From: Thermoplasmata archaeon
Lineage (GTDB): Archaea > Thermoplasmatota > Thermoplasmata > Lutacidiplasmatales > UBA184
DNA length: 59,892 bases
Direction: 5' to 3'
Assembly: GCA_021801925.1 (NCBI GenBank)
Contig: JAKABH010000005.1
Span: forward strand, 1-59,892
Position 1 is the stretch's first letter. Every line of letters starts with the position of its first letter. This document shows, piece by piece, positions 42,423 to 50,530 of the stretch. A program made the translations under genes and the position numbers. The notes below the pieces were generated by a model. The model worked only from the letters and a program-made list of their open reading frames with translations. It was not told the DNA's origin and searched no databases.

Positions 42423-43334
42423 TCAGTCGGTGTCGGCGGGGGCCGGAGCGGAATGCGATGCTTCGGGGCTCCCCTTCGCGCCTTTGCCCCGCGCCGGCTC
42501 ATGCGAGTGGGTCGCGGCCGCCTTCCCGCCGGAGGGAGGTGGGGCGGCGGGCTCCGCCGGCTTGGGTTCCGCCGCAGGGGGGGCGGGCCCCTCCTTCTCG
42601 ACGGGGGTGAGGTACTCCTCCACCACTCGGATGGCGGTCGGATGGACCTGGGTCCGGATCCGATCGACGACGCGGGGCTTGGCGGCGAACCAGTTGAGGT
42701 CGAACTTCGTCCGGTCGGGGACCTGCACGGTCACGACGCGATCCGCGATCCCGATCTGGAACTCCGCGGCCCGGCCGTACAGGAGTTCGATCACGGCGCG
42801 GACCTGGTCGGCCGGATCCGCGATCCGCTCGACCACGGTGAACTTCCCGCGCAGCTTGCGCCCGGCGAACGGCGGGTTGAAGTCGACCCGGACCCTCGCC
42901 TGCGTCAGGCTGACGACGCGGCCGCGGCGGCCGTCGATCGTGAGGACCGTCCCGATGTCCAGATGGGCGTCCTCCCGGCGCATCTCGGGGAGGCGGGAGA
43001 TCTGGTGCATGGAGAACAGTTCGATGAGGTTCGGGTCGCGCTCCCCGAACGCCTCCGCGGGCGCAAACTCCTTCTCGAGCGACTCGCCGACCCGCAGGCC
43101 CACCAGCGCCTCCTCGACGCCCGGCGGGAAGTAGTCGCCGCGGATCTGATGCGGCCGAGGGCCCCAGGTCCGCCCCGTCGTCTCGGGAACCTTGGCCTCC
43201 TGCGCGACCTCCTGGTGGGTCGTCTCGATGAGCTCCGTCCGTCCGCCTCCTTCGGCCCACAGGTCGTAGTCGAGTCGGACGAGGTCCCCCGGCTGGGTGG
43301 CCCCGGCGGCATGTTTCGCGCCCTCGGACGGCAT
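42423..43334 (-). CDS. FKBP-type peptidyl-prolyl isomerase (SlyD-like)
   Basis: A 303-residue protein folding factor. The FKBP domain begins GDLVRLDYDLWAEGGGR; the SlyD-type insert-in-flap domain (about 105-190) is seen from RREDAHLDIGTVLTIDGRRG, with VRVDFNPPFAGRKLRGKFTV (the family VDFNHPLAG motif, one His replaced by Pro). A further about 70-residue middle region and a Pro/Ala/Lys-rich tail of about 55 residues with three histidines extend it. Cis-trans isomerase of peptidyl-proline, cytoplasmic. A TATA-like CCTTAAGG lies about 20-27 bp before the ATG, so leaderless. It is co-directional with the micro membrane pair downstream. Confidence 0.9.
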   Translation of the reverse strand: MPSEGAKHAAGATQPGDLVRLDYDLWAEGGGRTELIETTHQEVAQEAKVPETTGRTWGPRPHQIRGDYFPPGVEEALVGLRVGESLEKEFAPAEAFGERDPNLIELFSMHQISRLPEMRREDAHLDIGTVLTIDGRRGRVVSLTQARVRVDFNPPFAGRKLRGKFTVVERIADPADQVRAVIELLYGRAAEFQIGIADRVVTVQVPDRTKFDLNWFAAKPRVVDRIRTQVHPTAIRVVEEYLTPVEKEGPAPPAAEPKPAEPAAPPPSGGKAAATHSHEPARGKGAKGSPEASHSAPAPADTD

Positions 43335-43406
43335 GGCCCCGCGGAATCGGGGGGCTCCTTAAGGTTTGCCGAGGTGCCCTGAGGGCCGTCCCCGCCGGGG
43401 ACGCCG

Positions 43407-44246
43407 CTACGTCGCCGCCGGGGGACGGCCGGGCGGCCGGTCCCCCACCCGGGACCAGCGGACCCAGGCGTGGACCAGCGCGACCGGCTTCATCAGCGCC
43501 TCGACGTACCGGAGCGGGTGGCGGACCGGTCGGCGCCGCTCCCCGAGCCGCTCCGCGAGCTCGTGGTTCTTGAGCATCGACATCGCCATCTGGAAGAGGT
43601 AGAGGTAGCGCTTGCGCGCCCATCGAAGGTAACTCGTCTCGTTGCTCTTGTCGTGGTAGACCCACGCCTCGGGCAGGAAGAGCCCGCGGTAGCCCGCGCG
43701 GGCGACCCGCGTCTCGAGATCGTGGTCCTCCGCGGTCACGCGGGGATCGAACCCGAACCGGCGGACCAGGTCGCCGCGCCACGCCGAGTTCCCGAGGGGC
43801 AGGTACGTGACGCTCGCCGGGACCAGGTCCTGGTAGATCGATGCCTCCAGGAGCTCGTAGTACCGTTCGATCGGGTTCTCGGCGGCGCGGAGCGGGCGGG
43901 TCGGCCCGCCCGCGTAGGCCGCGCGGCCGTCCTCGATCGGCGCGACCACCGCGGCGAGCCAGCCGGCCGGCGCGGTCTCGTCCGCATCGAGGAAGGCGAT
44001 GACGTCCTCCCGCAGGTAGGGGAGCGAGGCGGCGCGGGCGTCGACCGGTCCCCCGGCAAAGCGCACGAGCTCCACGTGCAGGGACGGCCAGCCGGTCGTC
44101 GCCGCGCGCGCCAGCGGCTCGGGGGTCTTGGGCGACGCCGCGACGAAGACGCGGTCCGGCGCCCGGGTCTGGTGCGCGAGCGAGTCGAGGGCGGCGAGCA
44201 ACCGTTCGTCGTCCTTGACGGCGATCTCGACGACCACGGTGCCCAT
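43407..44246 (-). CDS. Glycosyltransferase family 2
   Basis: A 279-residue GT-A transferase. [20 protein letters not shown] begins the nucleotide-sugar fold; DXD-like [20 protein letters not shown], the [20 protein letters not shown] acceptor region and the [20 protein letters not shown] (ED motif) follow. The C-terminus ends with a probable amphipathic membrane-association helix ([10 protein letters not shown]). The activity is to add a sugar to a surface glycan or lipid intermediate; specificity unknown. It is divergent from the GT4 gene at 44333. ATG at 44246. Confidence 0.88.
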   Translation of the reverse strand: MGTVVVEIAVKDDERLLAALDSLAHQTRAPDRVFVAASPKTPEPLARAATTGWPSLHVELVRFAGGPVDARAASLPYLREDVIAFLDADETAPAGWLAAVVAPIEDGRAAYAGGPTRPLRAAENPIERYYELLEASIYQDLVPASVTYLPLGNSAWRGDLVRRFGFDPRVTAEDHDLETRVARAGYRGLFLPEAWVYHDKSNETSYLRWARKRYLYLFQMAMSMLKNHELAERLGERRRPVRHPLRYVEALMKPVALVHAWVRWSRVGDRPPGRPPAAT

Positions 44247-44301
44247 CGATCTGCGGCCGGCCGCGCGGGCGCATCCGGTCGCCCGGCCCAGCGCGCCCCC
44301 C

Positions 44302-44310
44302 GCTTAATTA
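44302..44310 (+). promoter_or_regulatory. TATA box before GT4 at 44333
   Basis: GCTTAATTA is centred 27 bp before the GTG start at 44333, so the gene is probably leaderless with a GTG initiator. The divergent GT2 starts at 44246 and might share the region. Confidence 0.5.
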
Positions 44311-44332
44311 GTCTGCCGGGCGGTGGCGGCGC

Positions 44333-45358
44333 GTGCGGGTCGTGCTGGTCGGCGGCGGCGTGCAACCGATCCCCCCCACCGGCTACGGGGGCGTCGAGCG
44401 GTTCCTCGACGACCTGCGGCATGCGCTCGAGGCGGACGGGATCGAGGTGGTCGTCCTGAACCGGGTCCGGCGCCGTCGCACCCGGGACGAGATCCCGTTC
44501 GCGCTCGAGGTGCCGCGCGCGCTGCGCCGCGAGCCGCACGACGTCGTCCACGTCCACACGCCGGTCGTCGCGAACCGGCTCGCGCTCGGGGGCACGCCGT
44601 TCGTCTACACCTCCCACTCGCGGCACTGGTACTTCCGCGATCGGCTCTCCCACCGATGGGGCTACTGGCTCGAGCGCCGGGCGGTCCGCCACGCTCGGGT
44701 CACCGTGGCGCTCACCCCGCGACTGGCCCGGACGATGCAAGAGGCGGTCCCGGCCCGGCGCCCGCTGCCGATCGAGGTGATCCCGATCGGCGTCGACGTG
44801 GAGGCGTTCCGGCCGGAGTGGGGGGCCCGCAGCGGTCGGCGGGCCCTGGGGGTGGGCGTCGTGCTCCCGTTCAAGCGCTGGCATCTCGCCGCCGCCGCGC
44901 TCCGGGGGACCGGCCTCTCGCTCCGGATCGCGGGCCCGGCCCCCTCTGCCGAGTATGCCGCGCGCGTCCGCGCGGCGGGCGAGGAGGTCGAGATCCTCGG
45001 GGAGGTCGACGAGCCGGCGCTCCGTCGCCTCTACGCGGAGAGCGACGTCCTCCTGCATCCGAGCGGGGTCGAGTTGCTTTCCGGCGCGGTCCTGCAGGGG
45101 CTCGCCGCCGGCCTCCCCGTGCTCGGGGGCCCGGTCCTCGAGGGGGTCGTCGACGACGGGCGGACGGGCTGGACCGTCCCCGATGCGGACGAGCGGCGGT
45201 TCGTCGACGGCCTGCGCGAGCACCTCCAGGAGCTCGGCCGCGATGACGGGGGCCGACGGGCGATGGGCGAGGCGGCCCGCGCGGCCGCCCAGGAGCGGTA
45301 TGCGTGGCCCCGGATCGTCGCGGCGCACCGGGCCGTCTACCGGCGGGCGATCGGCTAG
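44333..45358 (+). CDS. Glycosyltransferase family 4 (leaderless GTG start)
   Basis: A 341-residue GT-B transferase: MRVVLVGGGVQPIPPTGYGG is the typical N-terminus, followed by VVHVHTPVVANRLALGGTPF and TSHSRHWYFRDRL. The C-domain has VVLPFKRWHLAAAALRG and the SGVELLSGAVLQGLAAGLPV loop, where classical ExFG-type residues are Leu/Ser/Gly. Donor and acceptor are unknown. GTG 44333 is adopted because TATA lies at 44302-44310. It ends 4 bp into the convergent galE-like gene. Confidence 0.86.
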   Translation: MRVVLVGGGVQPIPPTGYGGVERFLDDLRHALEADGIEVVVLNRVRRRRTRDEIPFALEVPRALRREPHDVVHVHTPVVANRLALGGTPFVYTSHSRHWYFRDRLSHRWGYWLERRAVRHARVTVALTPRLARTMQEAVPARRPLPIEVIPIGVDVEAFRPEWGARSGRRALGVGVVLPFKRWHLAAAALRGTGLSLRIAGPAPSAEYAARVRAAGEEVEILGEVDEPALRRLYAESDVLLHPSGVELLSGAVLQGLAAGLPVLGGPVLEGVVDDGRTGWTVPDADERRFVDGLREHLQELGRDDGGRRAMGEAARAAAQERYAWPRIVAAHRAVYRRAIG

Positions 45359-46311
45359 GCCGGGGAGCGCTCGCGGCGCATCTCCGCGATCGTCCGGTCG
45401 ATCGCCCCGGCGCTGTCGGTGGAAGGGTTCCAGCCGAGCCGCCGGATCCGGTCGATCGCCAGGAGCTGCTGGGGGATGTCCCCGACCCAGCCCCGCGGGC
45501 CGCCGGTGTAGTCGATCCGCGCGCGACCGCCGTGGGCCGCAACGACCTTCTCCGCGATCGAACGCACCGAGATGCGGTCGGTCGTTCCGAGATTGAATAC
45601 GTTCACCGGCTCCCGGGCCCGATCGAAGCCGGTGAGCATGCCGTCGACGCAATCCTCGGTGCGGAGATAGCTCTTCGCCTGGCTCCCGTCCCCGAGGACC
45701 TCGAGCCGCGTCGGGTCGCGCCGCAGCTTCTCGAAGAAGTCGGGGAGGATGCCGTGGTTCATCCCGGGCCCGATGATGTTCGCGAACCGATAGATGTGGG
45801 CCGTGAGCCCATACGAATGCGCGTAGCCCGAGACGAGCGCCTCCGCCCCAAGCTTCCCGGCCCCGTACATCGATTCGGGGAGCAGCGGCCCGTACTCCTC
45901 GGGGGTCGGGAAGACGCGAGCCGCGCCGTAGACGACGCTCGAGGAGGAAAAGACCAGGGAACCCACGTCGGCCCGCCGCGCCGCCTCGAGGACGTGGAAC
46001 GTCGCCAGCGTGCCGTTCTCGAGGTCGATCCGCGGCTGTTCGGTGCCGAGCCGGATATCCGGGTTCGCCGCCAGGTGCCAGACGGCGACCGCGTCCTGGA
46101 ACTCCGCCTGGAAGGTCGCGGGCTCGCGGAGGTCGGCGCGCACGAACCGGAGCCGGTCGCTGGAGGGAAGCTGCTCGACCCGGCCCCCCGAGAGGTTGTC
46201 GATCACGCGGATCGCGTGCCCCCGCCGGAGCAGCGCGGCGACCAGGATCGAGCCAATGGCGCCGGCACCTCCGGTCACGACGACGGGACCCGAAGTCGGT
46301 GCGGACGGCAT
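45355..46311 (-). CDS. NAD-dependent nucleotide-sugar epimerase (GalE/WbpP-like)
   Basis: A 318-residue extended short-chain dehydrogenase. The Rossmann motif VVVTGGAGAIGSILVAALLR (about residues 10-29) binds NAD; catalytic residues are the Ser in LVFSSSSVVYG and the Tyr-Lys pair in MYGAGKLGAE (YxxxK). The NLGTTDRISVRSIAEKV region is typical of UDP-glucose 4-epimerase-like proteins. It would supply UDP-sugars to the surrounding glycosyltransferases. A TATA box is at 46334-46345, 27 bp upstream, so the mRNA is leaderless. Some members are dehydratases, so epimerase is probable, not certain. Confidence 0.88.
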   Translation of the reverse strand: MPSAPTSGPVVVTGGAGAIGSILVAALLRRGHAIRVIDNLSGGRVEQLPSSDRLRFVRADLREPATFQAEFQDAVAVWHLAANPDIRLGTEQPRIDLENGTLATFHVLEAARRADVGSLVFSSSSVVYGAARVFPTPEEYGPLLPESMYGAGKLGAEALVSGYAHSYGLTAHIYRFANIIGPGMNHGILPDFFEKLRRDPTRLEVLGDGSQAKSYLRTEDCVDGMLTGFDRAREPVNVFNLGTTDRISVRSIAEKVVAAHGGRARIDYTGGPRGWVGDIPQQLLAIDRIRRLGWNPSTDSAGAIDRTIAEMRRERSPA

Positions 46312-46333
46312 CGCGGCGGCGGCACTCGGGCAA

Positions 46334-46361
46334 GCATATATAAACCGAGGGGCGCCTAAAT
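46334..46361. promoter_or_regulatory. Divergent TATA boxes
   Basis: GGTTTATATATGC (minus strand, complement of 46334-46346) is 27 bp before the epimerase ATG. CGCCTAAAT (46353-46361, plus strand) is about 36 bp before the ATG at 46394. These two boxes make the divergent promoters of the two neighbouring genes. Confidence 0.55.
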
Positions 46362-46393
46362 CCCCCCCGCGTGGTTACGCCCTGGGGGGCCAC

Positions 46394-46618
46394 ATGCGGA
46401 CGTACGTACGGATGGTATTCCACTCCGAAGGGGCCGACCCGACGCGGGTCCTCGAGGTGATGCGGTCGGTCGGATTCGAGGAGTCGATGGGAATGCACGA
46501 CTTCGTCCACAAGTGGCGGGATCGGGCCTCGATCGACGAGGTCGTCCACCTGGTGACGACGATGCACGCGGCGCTGAAGGGATTGGACGTGAGCTACGAG
46601 ATCACGACGATCAGCTGA
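46394..46618 (+). CDS. Small conserved-looking protein (74 aa)
   Basis: A 74-residue soluble protein with no signal or membrane segment. It has a beta-alpha-beta feel: MRTYVRMVFHSEGADPTRVL, a helix around VLEVMRSVGFEESMG, HDFVHKWRD, and VSYEITTIS at the end, compatible with a ferredoxin-like fold. Methionine- and histidine-rich for this genome. ATG 46394 has a TATA element 36 bp upstream. It is followed 28 bp later by a winged-helix gene in the same direction, so the two may be co-transcribed. Function unknown. Confidence 0.7.
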   Translation: MRTYVRMVFHSEGADPTRVLEVMRSVGFEESMGMHDFVHKWRDRASIDEVVHLVTTMHAALKGLDVSYEITTIS

Positions 46619-46646
46619 GCGTGCTCCCCAGGGACCTCTCGTATCC

Positions 46647-47063
46647 ATGGCACGGCAGGAGCTCGGCCGCCTCGAACGGCAACTCCTCGTGCACCTGCTC
46701 GAGCACCGGGGCAATCAGGTCCGCTTCGAGGCGGACCAGTGGACCACCGAGTTCGGGATCCTCCGCAAGTTCGCGGCGGAGGACCCGGGGCTCCTCAAGA
46801 ACGCGATGCGGCTGCTCGAGATGTCGCGCATGGTCTACCGAAGGACCCAGTACGTGGTGGGCTATTCCGAACCGAAGCACGTGCTGTCGCTCACCCCGGC
46901 CGGCCACCGGGCCGCTCTCGAGATCCAGCGGACCCACGACGGCGCATTCGAGAGCGAGGCGACCCGGGATCGGAATCCGGTGGCGACCCACGTCGCCGCC
47001 GACGGCGACCCGACGGCCGACCCCGAGGGCCTCGGCCGGCCCCCGGACCGTTCCGCCGAGTAG
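46647..47063 (+). CDS. Winged-helix protein, probable transcription factor
   Basis: A 138-residue protein. Residues about 8-90 are a compact helix-turn-helix domain: RLERQLLVHLLEHRGNQVRF, FGILRKFAAEDPGLLKNAMR, LLEMSRMVYRRTQYVVGYSE, and LSLTPAGHRAALEIQR, the wing. The C-terminal 45 residues are acidic and disordered-looking. Archaeal single-domain wHTH proteins commonly regulate transcription. Only 4 bp from the GNAT gene and 28 bp from the small protein before it. DNA target unknown. Confidence 0.75.
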   Translation: MARQELGRLERQLLVHLLEHRGNQVRFEADQWTTEFGILRKFAAEDPGLLKNAMRLLEMSRMVYRRTQYVVGYSEPKHVLSLTPAGHRAALEIQRTHDGAFESEATRDRNPVATHVAADGDPTADPEGLGRPPDRSAE

Positions 47064-47067
47064 CGCC

Positions 47068-47619
47068 ATGGGGGCGCTCGAGGGGCCGAAAGTCCGCCTG
47101 CGCCCTCCGGTCGCCGCCGACGCCCCCCGGATCTTCGAGTGGTACCGAGATCCCGAGGTCGTCGCGCCGTTCGACCGATATGCCTCGGAGCCGTACGAGT
47201 CGTTCACTGCCCCCGGCGAAGACGCCCCGCCCGACCCCGCGTCGCTCGCCCCGCGGTTCGTCGTGGAGCCGCGGTCGGGCGGGCCGATCGTCGGGGTGGT
47301 CGGCCATTACGTTCCCCATCCGGTCCTCGAGACGCGGGAGGTGTGGTACCTGATCGGCGAGCCGGAGGCGCGCGGCCGGGGGTACGGCTCCGAGGCGGTC
47401 GGCCGCCTCGTCGAGCACCTCTTCGAGACCACGGCGGTCGATCGGATCGGGATCAGCTGCGACGTCGAGAACCTCCCGTCCGTGCGGCTCGCCGAGCGGC
47501 TCGGATTCCGTCGGGAGGGGACCCTCGGCGGGGCGCTCTTCCACCACGGGCGCTGGCACGACGTCGCCGTCTACGGGCTCAGACGGGCGGAGCGGCGTCC
47601 CCCGGCCCGACCAGCGTGA
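47068..47619 (+). CDS. GNAT N-acetyltransferase (RimJ-like)
   Basis: A 183-residue acetyl-CoA-dependent acetyltransferase. VRLRPPVAADAPRIFEWYRD is the N-terminal strand/helix; the acetyl-CoA loop is EARGRGYGSEAVGRLVEHLF (RGxGxG), followed by ENLPSVRLAERLGFRREGTL, typical of RimJ/RimL-type amino-acid or protein N-terminal acetyltransferases. The substrate is unknown. ATG at 47068, 4 bp after the winged-helix stop, so it probably lies in the same transcript. The last 41 bp overlap the convergent AlaX gene. Confidence 0.9.
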   Translation: MGALEGPKVRLRPPVAADAPRIFEWYRDPEVVAPFDRYASEPYESFTAPGEDAPPDPASLAPRFVVEPRSGGPIVGVVGHYVPHPVLETREVWYLIGEPEARGRGYGSEAVGRLVEHLFETTAVDRIGISCDVENLPSVRLAERLGFRREGTLGGALFHHGRWHDVAVYGLRRAERRPPARPA

Positions 47620-48331
47620 AGCCGAGCCGCGTCCGCGCGACGTCCCCGTCGCCGACCTCCAGGCGGATCGGTCCGATCTCGCCGGTGGAGGCGAGGTGCG
47701 TGCCGCCGCACGGGCAGGCGTCCTCCGCTTCGATCTCCACGATCCGCACCGGATCGACGTGCGGCGCGAGGGGGACCAACCCCGACCGGGGGGCGGAGGG
47801 ACGGGACTCCCATTCCGATCGGGGGACGTGGCGGATCGTCACCGGCCGCGCCCGGGCGACCGCCTCCTCGAACGCCCGGGCGAGCGCCGCCTCCTCCCCC
47901 GCCGGCAGGGGCCCTTCCAGCACGATCGACGCGGAGCGGCCCTGGAGGCGGGCCGCCGCGGTCCGTTGCCCGGTCCGGGCGAAGACGAGGGCGCTCAACA
48001 GGTGCTGGCCGGTGTGCAGGCGCATGTGGCCGTAGCGTCGGTCCCAGTCGAGGGTCCCTTCGACCTCGGCCCCGATCGCGAGGGCCGATCCCCCGGTGCG
48101 TCCGCGACGGAGGCGGTGCACTACCGCCGGGCCCGAGCGGGCGACGTCGACCACCGAAAACTCGACGCCGGCGACGCGGAGCCCGCCGCGGTCCGGCGGC
48201 TGGCCGCCGCCGCCTGGGTAGAAATAGGTCCGATCGAGCACGACCCCGCCCGGCGGGAGCGCCGTGATCCGCGCGCGGAAGCTCCGCACGTAGCCGGCTG
48301 GCCCGTCGGCGAGGTAGGCGAGCTCGGTCAT
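47579..48331 (-). CDS. alaX: Alanyl-tRNA editing protein AlaX
   Basis: A stand-alone editing domain that hydrolyses mischarged Ser-tRNA(Ala). The 250-residue size matches AlaX-M/L: an N-terminal OB-like half (RTYFYPGGGGQPPDRG, about residues 34-49), then the zinc/catalytic motif RLHTGQHLLSALVF (HxxxH) and the later CPCGGTHLAST (Cys and His ligands). The spacing suggests a complete metal-binding site. The ATG 48331 follows the GNAT gene tail in convergent orientation, with 41 bp overlap. No AlaRS gene is in the window. Confidence 0.93.
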   Translation of the reverse strand: MTELAYLADGPAGYVRSFRARITALPPGGVVLDRTYFYPGGGGQPPDRGGLRVAGVEFSVVDVARSGPAVVHRLRRGRTGGSALAIGAEVEGTLDWDRRYGHMRLHTGQHLLSALVFARTGQRTAAARLQGRSASIVLEGPLPAGEEAALARAFEEAVARARPVTIRHVPRSEWESRPSAPRSGLVPLAPHVDPVRIVEIEAEDACPCGGTHLASTGEIGPIRLEVGDGDVARTRLGFTLVGPGDAAPPV

Positions 48332-48400
48332 CGCGCGCCCGGAAGGGCGACGCCCCCAAACCCGTTGCGCCTCTCCAGCTCCCTCGAAGGCCGAAGCAAC

Positions 48401-48409
48401 CTTTTTAGA
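48401..48409 (+). promoter_or_regulatory. TATA region of the PCNA gene
   Basis: CTTTTTAGA is the only AT-rich stretch before the PCNA ATG at 48440, centred about 35 bp upstream; consistent with a very short leader. Confidence 0.4.
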
Positions 48410-48439
48410 GGGGACCGATGTCCGACCGCGAGGGTCGCG

Positions 48440-49168
48440 ATGTTCCAGCTCCGGATCAAGATGGAGAACCTCCGCGAGATCGTCGAGGTCGTCTCCACGC
48501 TGGTCACCGAGGTCAAGCTCTCGGTCTCCAAGGACGGGCTGGAGGCGAAGGCGGTCGACCCGTCCCGCGTCGCCATGCTCGTCCTGAAGCTCGAGAAGCC
48601 GATCTTCGAGGAGTTCACCGGGGAGCCGACCGAGATCGGCGTCGACATCGACAAGCTCCGGGAGGTCCTGCGGCTGTCGAAGCCCGGCGACGTCATCGCG
48701 CTCCAATTCGACGGCAAGCGCCTGGTCGCGAGCGTGGGCCGCCTCACGCGCCAAATGGCCGTGGTCGATCCCGCCGGGATCACCGACCCCAAGGTCCCGA
48801 ACGTCTCACCCCCGGCGAGCGTGACGGTGAAGATGGACGACCTGCGGCAGGGGATTCGGGGGAGCGAGAGCTTCACGGACCACGTGACGCTGAGCGTCGA
48901 GCCGGAGGCGTTCACGATGCATTCGGAGGGGGACACCGACCGACTCGACCTCCGCCTGCCGAAGGAGGCCCTCACCCGGATCGAAACGAAGGAGGCGGTG
49001 AAGAGCATGTATCCGCTCGACTTCTTCGCGGCGATGGTGAAGGCGATCACCGCCGACGAGGCGACCTTGCACGTCGGCAACGAATACCCGCTCAAGATCG
49101 AGTTCTCCATGGGCGCCGGCCGCGGCGAGGGCCGCTACCTCCTCGCCCCCCGCGTCGAAGAGGACTGA
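48440..49168 (+). CDS. pcn: DNA polymerase sliding clamp (PCNA)
   Basis: A 242-residue homotrimeric ring subunit that tethers polymerase to DNA at replication forks. It shows VKLSVSKDGLEAKAVDPSRV at the N-terminal domain, LRLSKPGDVIALQFDGKRL in the central loop region and KSMYPLDFFAAMVKA with the typical C-terminus MGAGRGEGRYLLAPRVEED. Length matches the family. The ATG at 48440 begins directly at strand 1 (MFQLRIKMENLREI). It lies in the divergent interval with alaX and is followed by thiolase. No special features. Confidence 0.96.
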   Translation: MFQLRIKMENLREIVEVVSTLVTEVKLSVSKDGLEAKAVDPSRVAMLVLKLEKPIFEEFTGEPTEIGVDIDKLREVLRLSKPGDVIALQFDGKRLVASVGRLTRQMAVVDPAGITDPKVPNVSPPASVTVKMDDLRQGIRGSESFTDHVTLSVEPEAFTMHSEGDTDRLDLRLPKEALTRIETKEAVKSMYPLDFFAAMVKAITADEATLHVGNEYPLKIEFSMGAGRGEGRYLLAPRVEED

Positions 49169-49237
49169 CCTCTTCGCGGTCCGCGGCCCCCACCCTGGGG
49201 GGGCAGCCTTCATAATCGCCGGGCCGCTGGAACGGCG

Positions 49238-50443
49238 ATGACCTCTCCGCGCGAGCCGTCCGTGGCGATCCTCTCCGCCGTCCGTACCCCGATGGGCAAG
49301 TTCGGAGGCACGCTGCGTCGTGTCCCCGCGACCCGGCTCGGCACGATCGCGGCGCACGCCGCCCTCGCCCGGGCCGGCGTCGCCCCCTCGGAGGTCGACC
49401 AGGTCCTGTTCGGCATGGCGATCCAGGCCGGGGCCGGTCAGAACCCGGCCCGCCAGGTGCTCCGGGGGTGCGGGGTCCCGGATTCGGTCGGCGCGGCGAC
49501 CGTCAACATGGTCTGCGGCTCCGGAATGAAGGCCCTGCACCTCGGCTTCGCGATGATCCGCGCCGGCCTCGCCCACCGGGTCGTGGTCGGAGGCATGGAG
49601 TCGATGTCGGGCTCCCCGTACCTCGTCCCCGGGGCGATGCGATGGAGCCCCCACCCCGGTCCCCAGACGCTCGACGACGCGATGCAGCACGACACCCTGG
49701 TCGACGCCTACGGGGAGCACGAACTGATGGGGTTCACCGGCGAGCGGATCGCGAAGAAGTACGGCCTCTCGCGCGCCGACGTCGATGCCTTCGGCCTGCG
49801 CAGCCACCTCCGCGCATCGGCCGCCGTGAAGGACGGCACGTTCGACGCGGAGGTCGAGCCGGTGCCCGAGGCCGATACCCGCACCCCGGGCGGCCTCGCA
49901 CGGGACGAGTGCCCGCGGGCCGACACCACCCTGGAGGGCCTCGCCCGCCTGCGGCCCGCCTTCGCCCCGGACGGGCTGCTGACGGCGGGCAACTCCTCGA
50001 AACTCTCCGACGGGGCCGCCGCGCTCGTGCTCGCCAGTTCCGAGGAGGTCCGGCGTCGGGACGCCCGGCCCGTCGCCTGGATCCATTCGGTGGCGGAGGG
50101 CGGCGTCCATCCCCGCGACGTCATGGAGGCGCCGATCCCGACCGTCAAGGCCCACCTCAAGGCGACGGGCCTGGCCGCGGCCGACTTTGCCCGGGTCGAA
50201 CACAACGAAGCGTATGCCTCGGCCTCGATCGCCGTCCAGCGGACGTTCGGCTTTTCGGAGGACCGGTTCAACGTCCACGGCGGCGCCATCGCGCTCGGGC
50301 ATCCGATCGGCTCGAGCGGCGCCCGGATCGTCGTGACCCTGGTCCACGAGCTCGCCCGCGCCCGGCAGCGGCTCGGTCTCGCCACCCTCTGCATGGGGGG
50401 GGGAAACGGCCTGTCGGTGATCGTCGACCGCGACGGACCGTAG
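49238..50443 (+). CDS. Acetyl-CoA C-acetyltransferase (thiolase, bacterial type)
   Basis: Condenses two acetyl-CoA (or thiolytically cleaves 3-ketoacyl-CoA). The 401-residue protein has the nucleophilic cysteine in NMVCGSGMKALHLG (about residue 91), the covering EHNEAYASASIAVQ region (classical NEAFA), the HPIGSSGAR acid-base His and the final CMGGGNGLSVI. The architecture is that of bacterial/eukaryotic thiolase II, unlike the archaeal SCP2-type thiolases involved in mevalonate synthesis; its role may be catabolic or in acetoacetyl-CoA supply. TATA at 49208-49217 is 25 bp before the ATG, so leaderless. Confidence 0.94.
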   Translation: MTSPREPSVAILSAVRTPMGKFGGTLRRVPATRLGTIAAHAALARAGVAPSEVDQVLFGMAIQAGAGQNPARQVLRGCGVPDSVGAATVNMVCGSGMKALHLGFAMIRAGLAHRVVVGGMESMSGSPYLVPGAMRWSPHPGPQTLDDAMQHDTLVDAYGEHELMGFTGERIAKKYGLSRADVDAFGLRSHLRASAAVKDGTFDAEVEPVPEADTRTPGGLARDECPRADTTLEGLARLRPAFAPDGLLTAGNSSKLSDGAAALVLASSEEVRRRDARPVAWIHSVAEGGVHPRDVMEAPIPTVKAHLKATGLAAADFARVEHNEAYASASIAVQRTFGFSEDRFNVHGGAIALGHPIGSSGARIVVTLVHELARARQRLGLATLCMGGGNGLSVIVDRDGP

Positions 50444-50530
50444 GGGACGGAGCGCCCGACCGGCCCCCGGCGGAGGCCGGCGGCCCCCGCTAGCGTAGGG
50501 TTTAACTCCCGGGAGGAAGGCTACCCCCCG

